Part shown: in pieces, positions 18,802 to 28,271 of the stretch
How the letters are laid out: each line of letters begins with the position of its first letter
Position numbering within the stretch: the stretch's first letter is position 1
Assembly: GCA_039819065.1 (NCBI GenBank)
Contig: JBCBSS010000007.1
Span: forward strand, 30,309-94,308
DNA: 64,000 bases
DNA from: JBCBSS01 sp039819065
GTDB lineage: Bacteria > Bacteroidota > Bacteroidia > Cytophagales > Cyclobacteriaceae
Reading direction: 5' to 3'
Made by a program: the position numbers and the translations under genes
Notes under the pieces: model-generated
The model's database searches: none
What the model was told of the DNA's origin: nothing
The model's input: only the letters and a program-made list of their open reading frames with translations

Positions 18802-19248
18802 TCACTTGATTTTCATCCAGTCGAGAATGAATATACCACCAGAGCCAAGTAGACCTGCGACCGTAATATAGATGACCCATTTTTCTTCATCATCTTCTGA
18901 AACAGGATTGGTTATTAAGCGGTATAAACCAAAAAGACCGGCAGCCATTATAATGATGCCAAGTACTAAATAACAAACTTTCAAAAACGTGTTTTTTCGA
19001 TTCCCTTCACCGTCCAGGTGTAGGTCATCAATGATATCTGATTCTTGCAAGGACTGGGCACTTTTGGTTGACCTAACTCTCAATATGAAGCTTAGCACTG
19101 CCAAAACCGCCAGCCCGACGAAAATCAATGACTCAGGTGCATCTGCTATGGAGATGTCCACTAGTACCAGGTAAAAAAGCAGCGAGCAGAATATCGCCAC
19201 ACCGGCAAGCAGTATGAGGATGGATACTTTTGCGACTTTCGTGATCAT
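18802..19248 (-). CDS. 4-TM membrane protein, tandem paralog B
   Basis: Partner of the gene at 18257: 148 residues, four predicted membrane segments in the same places, an acidic cytoplasmic or periplasmic loop SDIIDDLHLDGEG and the same closing ILDWMKIK. The two lie on the same strand 92 bases apart and probably share a transcript. The bases just before both ATGs match (ACAACAACAnCTAnCTATG), showing that the duplicated unit included the leader. No known family or catalytic motif was recognised. Confidence 0.7.
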   Translation of the reverse strand: MITKVAKVSILILLAGVAIFCSLLFYLVLVDISIADAPESLIFVGLAVLAVLSFILRVRSTKSAQSLQESDIIDDLHLDGEGNRKNTFLKVCYLVLGIIIMAAGLFGLYRLITNPVSEDDEEKWVIYITVAGLLGSGGIFILDWMKIK

Positions 19249-19328
19249 AGGTAGGTGTTGTTGTGTTCCAAGTCAAAACTAATGCTTTCGACTAAAAGAC
19301 AACACCTACCTTGATTTACTTGACTGAA

Positions 19329-19991
19329 TTAGTGGGGTTGCTCCGACTTCAGTAACTCTGGGAACTTGGCTTTGAATCTATTCAAGCGTGGTATGGATAC
19401 CGCCCTGATATATGGGTTATATGGGTTCTTTCGCTCGTAATCCTGATGATAATCTTCTGCCTTGTAGAACACTTCGAGTTTTACCACTTCGGTGACGATT
19501 TCAGCGTCAAAAGTACCAGCGGCCTGTAGCTCTTTGATATAGGCTTCGGTTAGTTTCTTTTCCTCAGCATTCTGATAAAATACAACTGAACGATATTGTG
19601 GGCCTGCATCAGGACCTTGACGATCTGGCGTGGTAGGGTCATGAGAACCGAAGAAAACTTTTAACAGGGTCTCGAATGACACTACTTTAGGGTCGTAGTA
19701 AACTTCTACCGCTTCAGCGTGGCGGGTCCTGCCTGAGCTTACTTGGGCATAGGTAGGATTTTGGCTTTGACCCCCTGAGTAGCCGGAAACGGCTTCTTTA
19801 ACGCCTTCTACGCTTTCGAATATGGCTTCTACGCACCAAAAACAGCCACTGGCAAAATAGGCCTTGCTCAAGCCTTTCAATTCTTGTTCAGACAAAGGGA
19901 GTTTTTCGGCACCACTTTGGGAAGGTGAGCAAGCCAAGGACATTAATAAAGTCGCGATAAAAACGGGTGTTCTGAATAGTGTTTTGTTCAT
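19329..19991 (-). CDS. msrA: Peptide-methionine (S)-S-oxide reductase, lipoprotein
   Basis: Repairs methionine-S-sulfoxide in proteins. The active-site motif GCFWC has catalytic Cys50, followed by EAIFESVEGV and YSGG. The family core DPTTPDRQGPDAGPQYRS lies near 118-135, and YHQDY near 185. The first 21 residues are a lipoprotein signal with lipobox SLAC (Cys21), so the enzyme should sit in the cell envelope rather than the cytoplasm. No resolving-Cys pair is obvious at the C-terminus. It is followed downstream on the minus strand by the two 4-TM paralogs. Confidence 0.94.
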   Translation of the reverse strand: MNKTLFRTPVFIATLLMSLACSPSQSGAEKLPLSEQELKGLSKAYFASGCFWCVEAIFESVEGVKEAVSGYSGGQSQNPTYAQVSSGRTRHAEAVEVYYDPKVVSFETLLKVFFGSHDPTTPDRQGPDAGPQYRSVVFYQNAEEKKLTEAYIKELQAAGTFDAEIVTEVVKLEVFYKAEDYHQDYERKNPYNPYIRAVSIPRLNRFKAKFPELLKSEQPH

Positions 19992-20155
19992 AGTATTCTT
20001 ATACTGATAAAAATGAATAAAGAATTGTCTTGCTCGTTTCTACAACTGACTTACGATCAAATTTGTTCATTTGGATTGAATCAACCACGTATGCTGCTCA
20101 CTAAGAAGAGAGATCTTGATAGGCTTTCTCAATTATTCTGAATATTTCTTTGCCT

Positions 20156-20208
20156 TTTGCATAACAAATAGAAAAGTCCAGCGTATAGAGTTATATTAGT
20201 TATGCAAA
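20156..20208. promoter_or_regulatory. Inverted repeat, candidate PadR operator
   Basis: TTTGCATAACAAATA at 20156-20170 and, reversed, TTTGCATAACTAATA at 20194-20208 match at 14 of 15 bases, with the first ten exact. The arms lie 48 bases upstream of the padR start at 20257. PadR proteins are dimers that usually bind dyads in their own promoters, so this is a plausible autoregulatory site. Confidence 0.5.
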
Positions 20209-20256
20209 TAAATAACAAATAACATTTAATCTTCACGATCCAAATGCCGATGAAAT

Positions 20257-20589
20257 ATGAAAGGAACTAACCTTGGCGAATTTGAAGAACTGGTTCTGTT
20301 GGCTGTGGCGGCCATGCAAGAAGAAGCTTACAGCTTGGCCATTACCGATGAAATCAACCGGGTGACGAATAGAAACATCACCTTCGGGGTCGTGCATTCT
20401 GCACTTAACCGGATGGAAAAGAAAGGCTTTGTGATATCAGAAATGGGAGGAGCGACTAATGAGCGGGGTGGTAGAAGAAAACGCATCTTCAAGATTTCTG
20501 CGGCTGGTAAAAAAGCTTTGGTCAAGTCCAAAGAACAAAGAGAAGAATTCTGGAACATGATTCCCAAATACGTTTTTGACCAAAAATGA
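20257..20589 (+). CDS. PadR family transcriptional regulator
   Basis: Winged-helix repressor of 110 residues. It opens LGEFEELVLLAVAAMQEEAY and has the family recognition part VHSALNRMEKKGFV, the RGGRRKRIFKISAAGKKAL wing and the C-terminal helix used for dimerisation. Its stop overlaps the start of the FtsX-type permease (ATGA at 20586-20589), so the two are translationally coupled. It probably represses this operon through the inverted repeat at 20156. A paralog with the same arrangement lies at 59283. Confidence 0.9.
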   Translation: MKGTNLGEFEELVLLAVAAMQEEAYSLAITDEINRVTNRNITFGVVHSALNRMEKKGFVISEMGGATNERGGRRKRIFKISAAGKKALVKSKEQREEFWNMIPKYVFDQK

Positions 20590-23168
20590 GAAGAGATAAT
20601 ACAACACCTCCACGATTAGCCGATCGCTTATTAGAATGGTATTGTAACCCTGTTTTGTTAGAAGACCTACAAGGGGACCTGTACGAAAGACATATTCGAA
20701 GACTCAAGAAATACGGACGATTCAGGACTCGGCTGGCCTATTTCTGGGACGTGCTTAGTTTCATCCGCCCTTATACGATTAGGAGAGATAGCCACCGTTC
20801 AATACGGCCTTTTGGCATGCTGCCTAATTACTTGAAGACCTCCTACCGCAGTCTGGTCAAGCAGCGGTTGAACTCACTAATCAATATTTTGGGACTGTCA
20901 TTAGGTCTTTCTGCTTTTGTATTGATTTGCTTATATGTAAATGATGAGCTCAAGTACGACAGATATCTCCCCAACGCCGAGCGCATCTATCGCATTACTT
21001 TGAGCTATACCTCAGAGTCTTCCTCTGAGCATGCGGCCTGGTCTGACCCAGCAGTTGGGCCTGCACTGAAATTGAGCTATCCTGAAGTAGAAGCCTACAC
21101 TGCGTTGATCAATGAGAAAATTCTTGTGAGCCATGGAGAAAGAACCTTCAATGAAGAGCAGTTTTTCTTTGCTTACCCCGATTTTTTCAAAGTGTTCTCT
21201 TATGATTTTGAGAAGAAAGGCAGTCACACTGATTTGGAAGAGGGTACCGTAGTATTGACCAGCAAAATGGCTCGCAAGTATTTCGAAGAGGCAGACCCAA
21301 TCGGCCAAACGCTGCTAATCAACAATCAGGCATATCAAGTGTCCGGTGTTTTGAAAGACCTTCCGTCCCATACGGACCTTAAGTTTGACGCACTTATAGG
21401 CACCGATGACCTTTCTAAAATCTCAGGCTGGACCTTTAACTATGTTCTTTTTAAGAATGAATCAGACGCGGCAACATTCCAGCCGAAGTTGGACAAGACC
21501 TTTGAAGATACTTTCCAAGATGAATTCGAAGCTTATGGAGTAGAGGCACGCCTTCATATGGAAGCGTTACCAGATGTGCATTTTGGTTCTAAAAAACTGT
21601 ATGACACTCCTAAGAGTGACAAGAATAACCTGTATATCTTTTCTACAGTAGCCTTCTTGATTCTCATTATTGCCGGAATCAACTATGTCAACATTTCTCT
21701 GGCCAATACTGCCCGTAGACAAACCGAGGTGGGCGTGAGAAAATCAATTGGTGCCTATCAGTCCCAGTTGAGAGCCCAGTTTTTGTTTGAGTCCCTTATT
21801 GTGTGTTTTATTAGTCTGACTTTGGCGCTACTCACGATCTGGTTCTTTCTTCCCTACCTGAATGTATTGACCGAAAAGCAGATCTCCTGGCGTGAAATAA
21901 TGTCTCCGAATATGTCAGTTTTCTTGCTCGTTACCACTATTGTTCTTGGGATGGTTACGGGAAGCTACCCAGCCTTCTACCTTTCTTCAGCTCGTCCGGT
22001 AGAAGTACTTAAGGGTAGAATAGTGCTGAAAGGAAAGTCACTTTTGAGGAGGGGTCTAGTTGCACTTCAGTTTACCGTTTCCATCGCACTGATTATTGCT
22101 ACGCTCTTCGTCTATAGGCAATTACAATTGATCAAGACCAAATCACACGGGTACGACAAAGACCAGGTCATGGTCATAGATATTCCTGGTTTGGAATCAG
22201 ATCAAAGCATGTTGAGAGGGTTTAAGAACAAACTGCTCGAGTACCCTTTTGTGTCTTCTGCCTCAATTGTGGGCTTTAACGCATGGCCTACCGCAGATAT
22301 GCCTGTTGATGTCTATGAAGTAGAGATCAATGATTCATGGCAGCTAAAGCCCTTCAACAACATTGAAGTAGATCAGCATTATTTCGACGTATTAGGCCTC
22401 AACCTTACCGAGGGCAGGTCTTTCAATGCCAATGATATGAATGGCAGGCTGGATGTGGTGGTAGTGAATCAAGCCATGATCAAACAGGCTGGCTGGTCCG
22501 ATCCACTTCAGCAGCAAGTTACCTTCGAAGATGGCGCTACTGCTACAGTCATTGGTGTGGTGGACGATTTTCATTTTAACTCTTTCCATGAAGCCGTTGA
22601 GCCTATTTTGATTTTCCCGGATGATGGCTATGCAGAAAAGATATTATTGAAAATATCAGCGAAGGATTGGTATCAATCAGTAGCTACCATAGAAACGGTC
22701 TGGAGAGAAGTGATGGAGGGGCAACCTTTGGAATTCAGATTGCTTGATGAGTATTTTCAACAACAATACAAAAGTGAACAAACGCTGAGGGCTATTTTCA
22801 CCTACTTTATGGCCGTAGCTATGATCATTGCTTGCTTAGGGCTTTTCGGTTTGATTTCACTTTATACCCAACAGAAACTGAAAGAAGTAAGCCTGAGGAA
22901 GATATTTGGTGCCCGGGTTTTTCAGCTCTTTTTCACCCTTTCCAGGGAATTCTTAATCCTATTACTTATCGCCTTTGTTGTGGCGACGCCGCTAGCCTTA
23001 TTTTCAATGAAAGCTTGGTTGGAGAGTTTTGTTTATAAAACAGCCCTTTCGCTTGACGTTTTCCTTATAGCTGGTTCATTGATCCTGCTCGTATCCTTAA
23101 TGACGATGTCATTTCACATTTTCAAAACACTTCGAACCAACCCTGCCAAGACCTTAAAATATGACTAA
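20586..23168 (+). CDS. FtsX/MacB-type ABC transporter permease with prefix domain
   Basis: Integral membrane protein of 860 residues. The first 85 or so residues form the soluble prefix domain found in PadR-linked permeases (PPRLADRLLEWYCNP, LEDLQGDLYERH). Next come a membrane segment near 100-120, a MacB periplasmic domain, three segments with FtsX signature (near 355-375, 405-425 and 445-465), a second periplasmic domain and a closing three-segment FtsX unit ending NPAKTLKYD. No ATPase gene is adjacent, so the ATP-binding partner must be encoded elsewhere. It overlaps padR by 4 bases and the next gene by 8. Function unknown; such proteins often export lipids, peptides or antibiotics. Confidence 0.88.
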   Translation: MRRDNTTPPRLADRLLEWYCNPVLLEDLQGDLYERHIRRLKKYGRFRTRLAYFWDVLSFIRPYTIRRDSHRSIRPFGMLPNYLKTSYRSLVKQRLNSLINILGLSLGLSAFVLICLYVNDELKYDRYLPNAERIYRITLSYTSESSSEHAAWSDPAVGPALKLSYPEVEAYTALINEKILVSHGERTFNEEQFFFAYPDFFKVFSYDFEKKGSHTDLEEGTVVLTSKMARKYFEEADPIGQTLLINNQAYQVSGVLKDLPSHTDLKFDALIGTDDLSKISGWTFNYVLFKNESDAATFQPKLDKTFEDTFQDEFEAYGVEARLHMEALPDVHFGSKKLYDTPKSDKNNLYIFSTVAFLILIIAGINYVNISLANTARRQTEVGVRKSIGAYQSQLRAQFLFESLIVCFISLTLALLTIWFFLPYLNVLTEKQISWREIMSPNMSVFLLVTTIVLGMVTGSYPAFYLSSARPVEVLKGRIVLKGKSLLRRGLVALQFTVSIALIIATLFVYRQLQLIKTKSHGYDKDQVMVIDIPGLESDQSMLRGFKNKLLEYPFVSSASIVGFNAWPTADMPVDVYEVEINDSWQLKPFNNIEVDQHYFDVLGLNLTEGRSFNANDMNGRLDVVVVNQAMIKQAGWSDPLQQQVTFEDGATATVIGVVDDFHFNSFHEAVEPILIFPDDGYAEKILLKISAKDWYQSVATIETVWREVMEGQPLEFRLLDEYFQQQYKSEQTLRAIFTYFMAVAMIIACLGLFGLISLYTQQKLKEVSLRKIFGARVFQLFFTLSREFLILLLIAFVVATPLALFSMKAWLESFVYKTALSLDVFLIAGSLILLVSLMTMSFHIFKTLRTNPAKTLKYD

Positions 23169-24411
23169 TTATCTGAATAAATTCGCCATACTCATTGCCG
23201 TTCTATTCATTCTCAATACTAAATGCCAGGCGCAATCACGCATCGCCCTCAATGGATACATAACCGATTCGCTTACTTCAGAGCCGTTGGCATTTGCTAC
23301 GATTGGCATTAAGGATAGTCCAATAGCTACCATTAGTAATCTAGAAGGCAGCTTCGTTTTCCACGTGCCACTTAGCCACCAGAATGATACCCTGTTGATC
23401 TCCACCTTAGGCTATGCGACCAAAAGATTATCCATCGCAGACGTAAGGAACAAAGACTTCTTCGAGATTAAATTGACGCAACAAGAAGAGATACTAGATG
23501 CTATTGTGATTAGAGATACATTGAGTGCCGAAGAGATCATGAAACTAGCCGTTGAAAGAATACCAATCAACCATGCTAATTTCCCCATTTCTATGCAGGC
23601 CTTCTACCGAGAGACGCAAGAAGTAGATAGTAGCTATGTGTCTTTGTTAGAAGCTGCCCTCACTATATACGATGAGAATGATCTGAAACGCTATAAATCC
23701 CCATTACGGACAAGAATCAGGATTGATCAGTTACGTAGAAGTTTCGGCTATACGCATGTTCACAATGATTGGTGGGATGATAATAACCTATTGATGGCTG
23801 CTTACGGGCAGAATCCTATACCTTATGATTTCAAAGCCTTAAAAAAGGGTCAGTACAAAAGAGGAGATAATACTACGCTCAATGACAAATTGGTCTACGT
23901 AATCAACGGTATCGCAGACAACAGTTATTGGCCAGAAACCTACTATATCGAATCCGAATCTTATGCGTTCGTGAAGATTGAAGAAGTATACGACATAAAA
24001 GCAGACAACGCTAAGGTATGGGAGTTCACCAATAAAGGGCAAAAGGTGGCCGCTAAATTCACGGACCGAAAGCTGATAATGGACTTTAGAAAATACCAGG
24101 ATCGCTACTACCTAAGTAGCTTTACATTCAATGCAGCTCATGTTTATGTCGTTGATGGCGAACCCGACACACATTTTCGTATCAAGCAGGATATTTTGAT
24201 TAATGATATAGAAATTGAGCGACCATCTAAAGTGGCTCGAAACGAAGCAACTAGGTTGAACCGTACGCTTCAAGACAATAAATATACTTTTGATGAGGCC
24301 TTCTGGGAGTCCTATAACATGGTACAGGAAACACCCCTTGAGAAAAGGTTAATTGACGATTTACAGAAAGAAGCGGCCTTGAAAGAGCAATTCAGGATGA
24401 GTAAGGAATAG
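23161..24411 (+). CDS. Secreted protein with carboxypeptidase-like regulatory domain
   Basis: Exported protein of 416 residues with a signal peptide ending near residue 24 (NTKCQAQ). Residues about 28-110 form a carboxypeptidase D regulatory-like (transthyretin-type) domain, with LNGYITDSLTSEPLAFATIG and LISTLGYATKRLS, as in TonB-receptor N-termini. The remainder (AEEIMKLAVERIPINH, then MQAFYRETQEV) resembles the DUF5686-type region but lacks its large barrel. It overlaps the permease by 8 bases and is the last gene of the padR operon, so it may act with the permease in the envelope. Ended by the hairpin at 24487. Confidence 0.75.
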   Translation: MTNYLNKFAILIAVLFILNTKCQAQSRIALNGYITDSLTSEPLAFATIGIKDSPIATISNLEGSFVFHVPLSHQNDTLLISTLGYATKRLSIADVRNKDFFEIKLTQQEEILDAIVIRDTLSAEEIMKLAVERIPINHANFPISMQAFYRETQEVDSSYVSLLEAALTIYDENDLKRYKSPLRTRIRIDQLRRSFGYTHVHNDWWDDNNLLMAAYGQNPIPYDFKALKKGQYKRGDNTTLNDKLVYVINGIADNSYWPETYYIESESYAFVKIEEVYDIKADNAKVWEFTNKGQKVAAKFTDRKLIMDFRKYQDRYYLSSFTFNAAHVYVVDGEPDTHFRIKQDILINDIEIERPSKVARNEATRLNRTLQDNKYTFDEAFWESYNMVQETPLEKRLIDDLQKEAALKEQFRMSKE

Positions 24412-24486
24412 GAGAATAATGCATTTGTTTATCATTTCAAGCTGCATTTCTAGAACTCGTTCTAATCTGAAACAGCTTGTAAAGAA

Positions 24487-24522
24487 AAAGAGGATATCTC
24501 AATATCCTGAGACATCCTCTTT
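24487..24522. terminator. Bidirectional terminator
   Basis: AAAGAGGATATCTC (24487-24500) pairs with GAGACATCCTCTTT (24509-24522), with one mismatch or wobble and an 8-base loop. It has A-rich sequence on one side and T-rich on the other. It sits between the convergent genes ending at 24411 (plus) and 24546 (minus) and can end both. Confidence 0.85.
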
Positions 24523-24545
24523 ATCAATTACTAATTGAAATATTG

Positions 24546-26549
24546 TCAGTCTTTATTAACGTAGGCTCTTGCCGCTAGCCTATATAACCAAAAACAGAGT
24601 GCTCCAAGTACGAGTATTCCCGGCCCAGTACCTAAAGGATCTTTGAGTAATGCCAAAACATTTACATCTTCTGAATAGGCAATAGGAATAGCAATCAGGA
24701 TACCCAGTAGCGCCTCTCCGGTAATAAGCCCTGATGCGAATAATAAACCCGTTCTATTACTACGTTGTAGGGAAGCTTGATGTGTGGCATTGTCAGCATT
24801 AGCGCGTTTCGATTTCTGATATCGTGATACCAACCAGGCGATCACACCTCCTAGCATAATAGCACTGTCCAATTGGAATGGCAGGTAAATACCGATGGCT
24901 ACAGCCAATACCGGGATTCTAAAATCAGCACCCCTTTTCTCTTGTATCTTGTCCAATATAATGACCACAATACCCAGAATACCGCCTATGGTAACGAACG
25001 TCCATGGTAGATCACCACTGAAAACACCCTGGGCCACGCTTTGCATTAAGAAAGCCTGAGGTGCAGTTAAAGCCTTAGGGCGATCTTCGGTAGGTACGCC
25101 AAAACCAAAGGCTGTATTCAAAAGCTCAAGCACCAGAGGTAGGATGAAGGCCGCTGAGACGACACCAATCATCTGCATGATCTGTTGATTTCTCGGTGTG
25201 GCACCCAGTATATTACCGGCTTTGAGATCTTGCATATTGTCACCTGCTATCGCGGCGGCGCAGGCTACGACCGAACCAATTAAGATGGCTGCTGCAGGTC
25301 CTTTCTGAGCATCCGAGCCCAAAAGTGCTAGTAGAGTCAAGGAAGATGTGAGCACTGTCGCAATAGTAACACCAGAAATAGGGTTGTTTGAACTACCTAC
25401 CAGACCAGCCATGTATCCAGCTACTGCCGCGAACAAGAAACCAGCAAATACCATCACAATAGCCATAAAGGCAGTTACAGTCACCTGTTCTATTTCTCTC
25501 ACGTAGATGGCAAAAACAGGGACGATCATGATACCAATACCCATGATCACCCATTTGAAAGGTGTATCCATTTCTGTTCTCGGTACCTCTTCTGACTTAT
25601 TGCTGCTTTTGAAAGCAGCAACACCTTGCCTGAGTGAATCCCCTATGGTTTTACGAAGACTGATCAGTGTCCAGAGACCTCCTACGAGCATAGCTCCAAC
25701 ACCCAGATATCTAATTTTAGTAGCAAAAATCGCCTTACCCAGATCCATAGAACTAACCTGATCAGCTGGTTTAGTGATGGCACCTGAAGCGATGAATTCC
25801 TGGATCAAATTGTCGGTACCTACAATACCAATAACAGTAGGTACACCAATCCACCAACTGATCACACCGCCGGCAAAGATCAATATCGCTACTTTGATAC
25901 CAACAATATAACCTACAGCCACAAGGGCGGGAGAGAGGTTAATACCGAAGTAGAGGAATGCTTTTTTTGATAGAAGGGTACTTTTCTCCAATACCTCTTC
26001 CCATATTTTGAAACCAAGCGTGCTCAGTTTTGCCAAACCACCGATGATGGCTCCGAAAGCAAGGTACTTGATCGCCTTACCACCTTCTTCCCCTGACTTT
26101 AGTACCTCTGAGGTAGCAACCCCTTCAGGGAATTTTAGTTTTTGCTTTACGATCAAGGCAGAACGTAACGGAATGGTAAATAATACACCCAATACACCAC
26201 CACATAACGATATCAATGCCGTTTCCCAATAGTTGAACTCGTCCCAATAGCCCATTAAAACAAGTGCTGGGAAAGTGAATATCACCCCAGCAGCCAGTGA
26301 TTCTCCAGCTGAAGCTGAGGTCTGGACGATGTTGTTTTCCAGGATGTTGTTCTTTCTGAATAGCTTTAGTGCTGCCATTGAGATTACGGCAGCAGGGATT
26401 GATGCTGATACAGTCATCCCGGCAAAAAGCCCTAAGTAAGTATTAGCCGCTGATAAGGCCACAGATAATAAAGCGCCAAGAATAACCGCTTTTATGGTGA
26501 TTTCCGGCAGTTTCTTGGACGCCGGAATGTACGGTTTATTTTCTTCCAT
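24546..26549 (-). CDS. OPT family oligopeptide transporter
   Basis: Inner-membrane transporter of 667 residues with about 14 to 16 membrane segments, no signal peptide. It opens LPEITIKAVILGALLSVALSA and carries the family glycine-rich turns (LFAGMTVSASIPAAVIS, QTSASAGESLAAGVIFTFPA), AVAGYMAGLVGSSNNPISGVT and AGDNMQDLKAGNILGATPRNQQ. It imports oligopeptides or metal chelates. Bacterial OPT members of this length are typical. It is monocistronic and shares its terminator with the padR operon. Confidence 0.93.
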   Translation of the reverse strand: MEENKPYIPASKKLPEITIKAVILGALLSVALSAANTYLGLFAGMTVSASIPAAVISMAALKLFRKNNILENNIVQTSASAGESLAAGVIFTFPALVLMGYWDEFNYWETALISLCGGVLGVLFTIPLRSALIVKQKLKFPEGVATSEVLKSGEEGGKAIKYLAFGAIIGGLAKLSTLGFKIWEEVLEKSTLLSKKAFLYFGINLSPALVAVGYIVGIKVAILIFAGGVISWWIGVPTVIGIVGTDNLIQEFIASGAITKPADQVSSMDLGKAIFATKIRYLGVGAMLVGGLWTLISLRKTIGDSLRQGVAAFKSSNKSEEVPRTEMDTPFKWVIMGIGIMIVPVFAIYVREIEQVTVTAFMAIVMVFAGFLFAAVAGYMAGLVGSSNNPISGVTIATVLTSSLTLLALLGSDAQKGPAAAILIGSVVACAAAIAGDNMQDLKAGNILGATPRNQQIMQMIGVVSAAFILPLVLELLNTAFGFGVPTEDRPKALTAPQAFLMQSVAQGVFSGDLPWTFVTIGGILGIVVIILDKIQEKRGADFRIPVLAVAIGIYLPFQLDSAIMLGGVIAWLVSRYQKSKRANADNATHQASLQRSNRTGLLFASGLITGEALLGILIAIPIAYSEDVNVLALLKDPLGTGPGILVLGALCFWLYRLAARAYVNKD

Positions 26550-26764
26550 CTACAAGTTGGTTTAGTTTTTTCGACGCAAAAGATAGTTGAACACATGCAG
26601 TTTACAAAATATGATCTTACGATCGGTAACATGCAATATTTGAAGCTTCTGCGAAAGGCAGTGCCGGGAATATGGTGGGCAGGGCTTATGACAATGCTTA
26701 TTCTGACTTCAATAAGCAGTACAAGACAGAATAATCTTTAACTTGATGTTTTAAATAATTATTA

Positions 26765-27322
26765 ATGAGATTTTACTTCACCGCTCTCTTCTTCAGTTTA
26801 CTGGTCTTGGCAACGTCATGCACGGAAGAGCCAATGACTGAATCTGAAAAATCCATTCTTGTCACTGCTAAAGATTTTGAAGATTATGGTTTTCGTTTTG
26901 CCAACGCAGATAGCATTGGCATTTTTACTAAAACCACTTTTTTTGATGGATCGATAGAACTGGATTACGAATTTGAATACCTGGACGACGATGAGAATGC
27001 CATGTACCTCAGCCATACCATTTCTCTAGAAAAGAATGCAGCAGATGCCACGGCAACTTATGCAGGAGAGAGTATTGGTACTAGTGTCGGACTGTTGACC
27101 GGAGTAGAATTTGAGGAATTGGACCATGTGTTCTCATATGGTGATAAATCCTCTTTTAACTTACTGAGATCAGAAGGTTATCCAATAGGCAATTTCTTTC
27201 ACTACCGTAAAGGTAGCTATGTTTACACCCTGTGGATATCAGGTGTTTACTTCGATGACCGAAGTAGCTGGGAAACTTTCATCATGCCGAAAATCAAGGT
27301 GATGGAAAACTTCAAAAGATAG
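26765..27322 (+). CDS. Hypothetical lipoprotein
   Basis: A 185-residue protein with a lipoprotein signal (lipobox ATSC, Cys19), so it is lipid-anchored in the envelope. The mature part is acidic and has alternating strands (ELDYEFEYLDDDENAMYLSH, YRKGSYVYTLWISGVYF). I recognise no family. It stands alone, and its stop lies 4 bases from the stop of the convergent EamA gene. Confidence 0.65.
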   Translation: MRFYFTALFFSLLVLATSCTEEPMTESEKSILVTAKDFEDYGFRFANADSIGIFTKTTFFDGSIELDYEFEYLDDDENAMYLSHTISLEKNAADATATYAGESIGTSVGLLTGVEFEELDHVFSYGDKSSFNLLRSEGYPIGNFFHYRKGSYVYTLWISGVYFDDRSSWETFIMPKIKVMENFKR

Positions 27323-27326
27323 ACTA

Positions 27327-28271
27327 TCAGGTGCTTTCCAGCTGTCTTTTGATCTCCTTCCGTTTCTGAACGGCAAATGAGTAATTGACCATAAATACCC
27401 CGGATAAAATAATAAACAGTGCCAGTATGGTCTGAACAGTAATCGGTTCATCCCGGAAAAACCACCCTAACAATGTGGCTACGATAGGGTTCACGTAAGC
27501 ATATGTACCCACCTGGGCCGGAGGCTTGACACCCACCAACCAGATGTATGCAGAAAACGCTATGATGGTTCCGAAAAATACCAGGTAAGCTAGTGCAGCC
27601 CATGAGACCAAAGACACTTCACCAAATTGGAACCCAATAGTCTCTCCGGAGAAAAGAGATACCAATATGGTCACCACACCACTTGATAACATTTGAATGG
27701 TTATTCTGGCAAAAGAATTATTTGGATGCTTTGCACTACGCATGAAAATGGTACCGCTACTCCAGAATATAGGAGCTGATATCAGCACAATGAAAGCAAT
27801 CACCAGATAGCCCGAGTCATTGGTTTTGAAACCTTCGTCAAAGCCGATGAGAAAAGCCACCCCGGCAAAACCGATGATCAGACCAATTATCAGCAATGGA
27901 TCGGTGGTTATCTTTTTCCATTGTTGCTTATCTAATGCTACCAACCAGATAGGAAGTGAAGCAATCACAATGGCCGCAATACTGGAAGGAATGTATTGCT
28001 CAGCCCATGCCACAGACATGTTTCCTCCCACCAATAGTAGGATACCACTAATCGATGCATTAATGATCTCTTTGCGAGGAGGCACTTTCACCTTTTTCAA
28101 TTTGGCAATGGCGAACAGTAATACCCCGGCGGACAAGAACCTTAGACCGGACATTAGAAATGGCGGAATAGTCTCAATGGCGTAGGCTATACCGAGATAA
28201 GTAGAACCCCAGATGATATACACGGCTGCGAAACCGAGTATAACATGAATTAATTTTGGTTGCTCATTCAT
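27327..28271 (-). CDS. EamA family (DMT superfamily) transporter
   Basis: Inner-membrane protein of 314 residues with ten predicted membrane segments in two EamA repeats (first opening VYIIWGSTYLGIAYAIETIPP; second near 155-290 with APIFWSSGTIFMR). It resembles YdcZ/RarD/PecM-type exporters of amino acids or metabolites. Its start overlaps the upstream Lrp-type regulator by 8 bases, so both are co-translated. Lrp-linked EamA proteins often export amino acids, making that the likely role (inference). Confidence 0.9.
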   Translation of the reverse strand: MNEQPKLIHVILGFAAVYIIWGSTYLGIAYAIETIPPFLMSGLRFLSAGVLLFAIAKLKKVKVPPRKEIINASISGILLLVGGNMSVAWAEQYIPSSIAAIVIASLPIWLVALDKQQWKKITTDPLLIIGLIIGFAGVAFLIGFDEGFKTNDSGYLVIAFIVLISAPIFWSSGTIFMRSAKHPNNSFARITIQMLSSGVVTILVSLFSGETIGFQFGEVSLVSWAALAYLVFFGTIIAFSAYIWLVGVKPPAQVGTYAYVNPIVATLLGWFFRDEPITVQTILALFIILSGVFMVNYSFAVQKRKEIKRQLEST

